Below are positions 61,075-64,000 of a stretch of DNA of 64,000 nt, piece by piece. The stretch is from Voacanga thouarsii. Taxonomy: Eukaryota > Streptophyta > Magnoliopsida > Gentianales > Apocynaceae. A model generated the notes under the pieces. It was not told the DNA's origin and did not search any database. It saw only the letters and a list, made by a program, of their open reading frames with translations. Position numbers and translations under genes: made by a program. Location of the stretch: positions 7,068,001-7,132,000 of the forward strand of contig JANUWF010000008.1 in the NCBI GenBank assembly GCA_026120185.1, written 5' to 3'. Within the stretch, counting starts at the first letter, position 1, and each line of letters opens with the position of its first letter.

Positions 61075-61085
61075 CTCTGATACCA
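61075..61085 (-). other. Primer binding site of the family B copia element
   Basis: The minus strand reads TGGTATCAGAG after the LTR end CTTCA and a two-base spacer: initiator tRNA-Met type, without mismatch over 11 bases. Confidence 0.9.
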
Positions 61086-61087
61086 CT

Positions 61088-63014
61088 TGAAGCAAGAATA
61101 TAACAGAAGCCATGCATGCACAGGCAACAAACAAAAGCCAAAAACATAACGTAGAGAACACAGTAGAAGGATTCATTTAAGTATATACCTCTGCGCTTTA
61201 AAATTTTCTTTAGCTGTGAAGAACTTGATTGAACAACAGGGATGGCTTCTTCACTTGTTGATGCTTCCAGTTGAAAACCCGCTAATCTCATACTTCTCCT
61301 TGGTATGAACACCAAAGCCTTTTATTTCTCAGAATATTTCACCGCCTAATCTCTTGTTGATGAAATATATAGGGGAGGAAAAACTAGTCTCAAAGCTTCT
61401 TAATTCCTTGCTATTAGTTAGAAAAATAAAAAAGATGAAGATTTGAAAGACAACGAGAGAAGAGATGAAAAACCAAGGCTTTTGGGTTTTTTTTCTTTTT
61501 TCACGGACGTGTGTGTCTATGTGAATAATGATACACGGATTCTATGTCAGATAACATAACACCGGGGTTTTGATATTTTAAAACACTCGGAAGTTATCAA
61601 CAGAAGACATTTGGCTTAGCCTAAACTCTTCTGTTCTATGAATTAAAAAAAATCCTTTTGATCTAGGCTATTGGGCCATTAATTATTTTTATTAGTTTCC
61701 TTGGATCCAATGAGTCCAAAATAAGAAACATTAATTATTTATTTTCTAGGCTTATAGAAATAACTTAATAAATAATTAATGAGCCCAAATAAACCAAAAT
61801 AATTATTCAAGCCTTTTTATCTAGTTTAGGTGGAGGTTAATTTTCTAATTATTCAATCTGGGCTTAGGCACTGAATAATTAATTAACTAATTAAACTAGA
61901 TAATAAATTTAATTTAATTTCTCTCGTCCGTTTATTTTATTTTAGCCCAATATTAAATTAAATTTCCTGAATAAAATAAAATCATTTTTAATCGAGACCA
62001 TTTCCTTAACTCAAAATTAATTAGGACTTACGGGCTATTTCAAGGACCAAAAAGACATATCGCTTTAGCTACTAAAATGACCAAAATATCTCTGTTATAT
62101 AAATAGATGTATTTTGTATTTTAAATATTTTTTAATATCACTATAAGGAAATATTAACTCCAAGGACAATATTGCGTTAGCTATGTCTTCGACTTACACG
62201 TGAAATGACTAAAATATCCCTCTACACATCGCCGTGCATTTAGAGAGGAAAAAGTGTACAAACACCTCTCTAAAAGACATCTACTATCCTTAGGCTTCTA
62301 ATCTAATGATCCATGATTTCTTGGAATATTTTCGCTTTCTAATGGAGTTACCCTAAAGCAAATATCCAAGTTATGTTTTCCAGGGCCTTGGATATTTAGA
62401 TCATTCGGACGACCACAAGGGGTGATATAGTATAGAAGCTATCTTGTACAAGTTGTGTTAACTAACTAGTTACATATACCCAACATATAAGTATATTAGT
62501 CCTATAATAGAACCTAAACTATAGTATATCAAATCATATGCTTCCAACGTCGTCAGTCCACCAATTCATACTCAAGTTGTAGAGTACAAGTTCACACTGT
62601 AGTGGTAGTAGTATTGGTTTCTACCACATAGTACTTTTAGAAACGACTATTACAGGTCCAATTCTATGTATTCGAAATACACTTGTGTTATGAAATGAGA
62701 AGGCTATTCATTGGCTAAAGGTAAGCTATTCCATATTTTGAATTCATAACACAATAACCTTACCATGATAAGATTCCCATTCTTATCATTTGGTTAAGAA
62801 CAATAGTTTATGTGTTAAGTAACCCATGGTTTATACCTTACTTGAAAGACCTCCATTCATATGAACCATTTACTTAAACATAATGAGTCTTTTCCAATGA
62901 GATTGTGCACAAAAGTAAAGAAGAATTCACAAATAATTTTTGAGAATAAAAATTTTGTTAATACAAGTCAAAATTACATAAAAAACCTAGTCTAAGAGGG
63001 CATACATCCTAATA
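61088..63014 (-). repeat. 5' LTR of the complete family B copia element
   Basis: It starts TATTAGGATGTATGCCCTCT at 63014 (the canonical TG end decayed to TA) and ends GCTTCA at 61088, two bases before the primer site. It aligns in full with the solo LTR at 36036-37962. Confidence 0.92.
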
Positions 63015-63019
63015 ATAGT

Positions 63020-63660
63020 TGCGAGTATTGTATTGACGTCGAGGCAGCATCTTTTGTCACCAAGTTCACACCCTCATCATTAGTATACGAATGAAATATC
63101 TCTATTCTTATGCATTTATAGTAACTAACATGATGAGATATGCTATCGAAATAATATAACATGAAGGTAATGCAACAAATACCTCATAAACTTATTGCAC
63201 GCAGGTAAAATTATCATGTAAGGATTTCTTTTAAGTAATTATTTTATAAAATAATGTTTACTACATATATGTGTCCATAACCTATAGAAGAAAACAAAAA
63301 TCCTACCTAATATCCTTATTTCGTGAAAATATAGTTATGTGAAAATCTTGAGTTCTAATGTAAATCAAGCATAAGTATCAAAGTTATTGAAAGTATTTAA
63401 AATAAAAGCAATGCTATCTTCTCAAAGGTTCTGACCCCTAGTTCATTATCTTTAAGTGTCTAGTCATCATTAGATTCATTAGAATTGGGTTCATACAACT
63501 ATCCCTAGTGCTCCTAGCTAGATCCACATGCCTAAGAAGTTCTCATCCTCCTCTTTCTTATTATCAGAAGCAAAGTCTAGAACCCTAACTCTTTTGTTAG
63601 GCCTCTCAGGGTTTTCCCTGATTTTCCCTGATTTTCCCTTTCCCTTTGGGTTTTTGCTAT
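63020..63660. other. Unassigned stretch right of the copia element
   Basis: It continues the sequence left of 53783 once the copia element is removed. No coding frame is recognised. It ends with three near-copies of ATTTTCCCTG and a CCCTTTGGG motif just before the next LTR. Confidence 0.4.
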
Positions 63661-64000
63661 TGATACGTACGATTTAGGTGTATAAAAATCATTCAAATTT
63701 AAATCTATCGCTAGCTAAGTTTTAATTAAAATATTAATCCCAAATTACACATATAAGCAAGTATACTCATCACAAGCATAGTATAGGGAGCTAACGAGTA
63801 TCAATCCTCAAGGAACGACTACAATTAGTTACCATTCATTCATTGTTTGACCGACCTAACAAAGTGATAAGGTGATAAAAGGGGAAACAAATAAAAATAT
63901 GTACAACTCAAGGATGAAAGAATATGCAATTTAGACAAATATTCTTGAAGACATGACAATGAATTACTTAGCAAATATCACAACTAATTATTATCTTGGT
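63661..64000 (-). repeat. Athila/Tat-like gypsy LTR, cut by the window edge
   Basis: It starts (plus sense) TGATACGTACGATTTAGG and carries the ACACATATAAGCAAG...CTCATCA and ACGAGTATCAATCCTCAAGGAACG blocks shared with the LTRs at 3130-4593 and 39272-40692. No tRNA-Asp primer site precedes it, so it is a 3' LTR or a solo LTR. Confidence 0.7.

Larger units (their letters stand above)
53783..63014 (-). mobile_element. Complete Ty1/copia element, family B, decayed
   Basis: The 5' LTR is 63014-61088 (1927 bp) and the 3' LTR 55393-53783 (1611 bp). Exact copies of ATAGT flank it (53778-53782, 63015-63019). A primer site (TGGTATCAGAG) lies at 61085-61075 and a polypurine tract (AGTGGGAGATT) at 55404-55394. 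In order along the minus strand come a long leader, gag, zinc knuckle, protease/integrase, reverse transcriptase and RNase H: the copia order, with integrase before RT. Every domain carries stops or frameshifts. The 3' LTR lacks about 270 bp near 54277 and a shorter block near 54230 relative to the 5' LTR. Confidence 0.95.

Overview
The window is plant nuclear DNA, most likely from a eudicot with a repeat-rich genome. It is AT-rich, has one intron-rich gene of a plant-specific subclass, and is otherwise filled by nested LTR retrotransposons and hAT-type DNA elements. I cannot name the species from the sequence.

The only intact cellular gene lies on the minus strand at 31572..20404. Twelve exons with GT-AG introns join without any frame break into 1375 codons for a KDM3/JHDM2-class JmjC histone H3K9 demethylase of the plant JMJ25 (IBM1-like) group. 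It has a Lys/Glu-rich N-terminus with AT-hook-like basic clusters, two Cys-rich zinc-binding regions, and a JmjC domain whose three Fe(II) ligands are all kept. The domain is split by a roughly 240-residue acidic insert. Intron 6 carries a 699-bp hAT-like element with perfect terminal inverted repeats and an 8-bp target duplication.

Left arm (1-18.8 kb): the 5' LTR, primer site and leader of a Ty3/gypsy element run off the left edge, and the leader carries a textbook hAT MITE. Next comes a gypsy integrase remnant containing a three-level Russian doll of solo LTRs, each with its own target duplication. Two copies of a small gag-only LTR element follow in opposite orientation (about 11.7-13.2 kb and 16.6-18.8 kb), separated by a stretch of degenerate repeats.

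Middle (18.8-32.4 kb): the demethylase gene and its probable promoter, which is free of LTR elements. Just upstream of the promoter are two degenerate hAT-like elements (32.4-35.1 kb).

Right arm (36-64 kb): a solo copia LTR; then a broken Ty3/gypsy element (minus strand) carrying two later insertions. One is a gypsy-like element encoding only a plant-transposon-type protein (39.3-44.8 kb, TSD ATGAC). The other is a 5-kb gag-protease-only element (45.9-50.9 kb, TSD CTACA) sitting inside the reverse transcriptase. A complete but decayed 9.2-kb Ty1/copia element follows (53.8-63.0 kb, TSD ATAGT). Another gypsy-type LTR starts at 63661 and leaves the window.

I found no tRNA, rRNA, CRISPR, operon or bacterial-type system. 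The more unusual content is the set of structurally complete but enzyme-lacking LTR elements, the dated nesting order, and the intronic element in a gene whose Arabidopsis relative is regulated through intronic heterochromatin.
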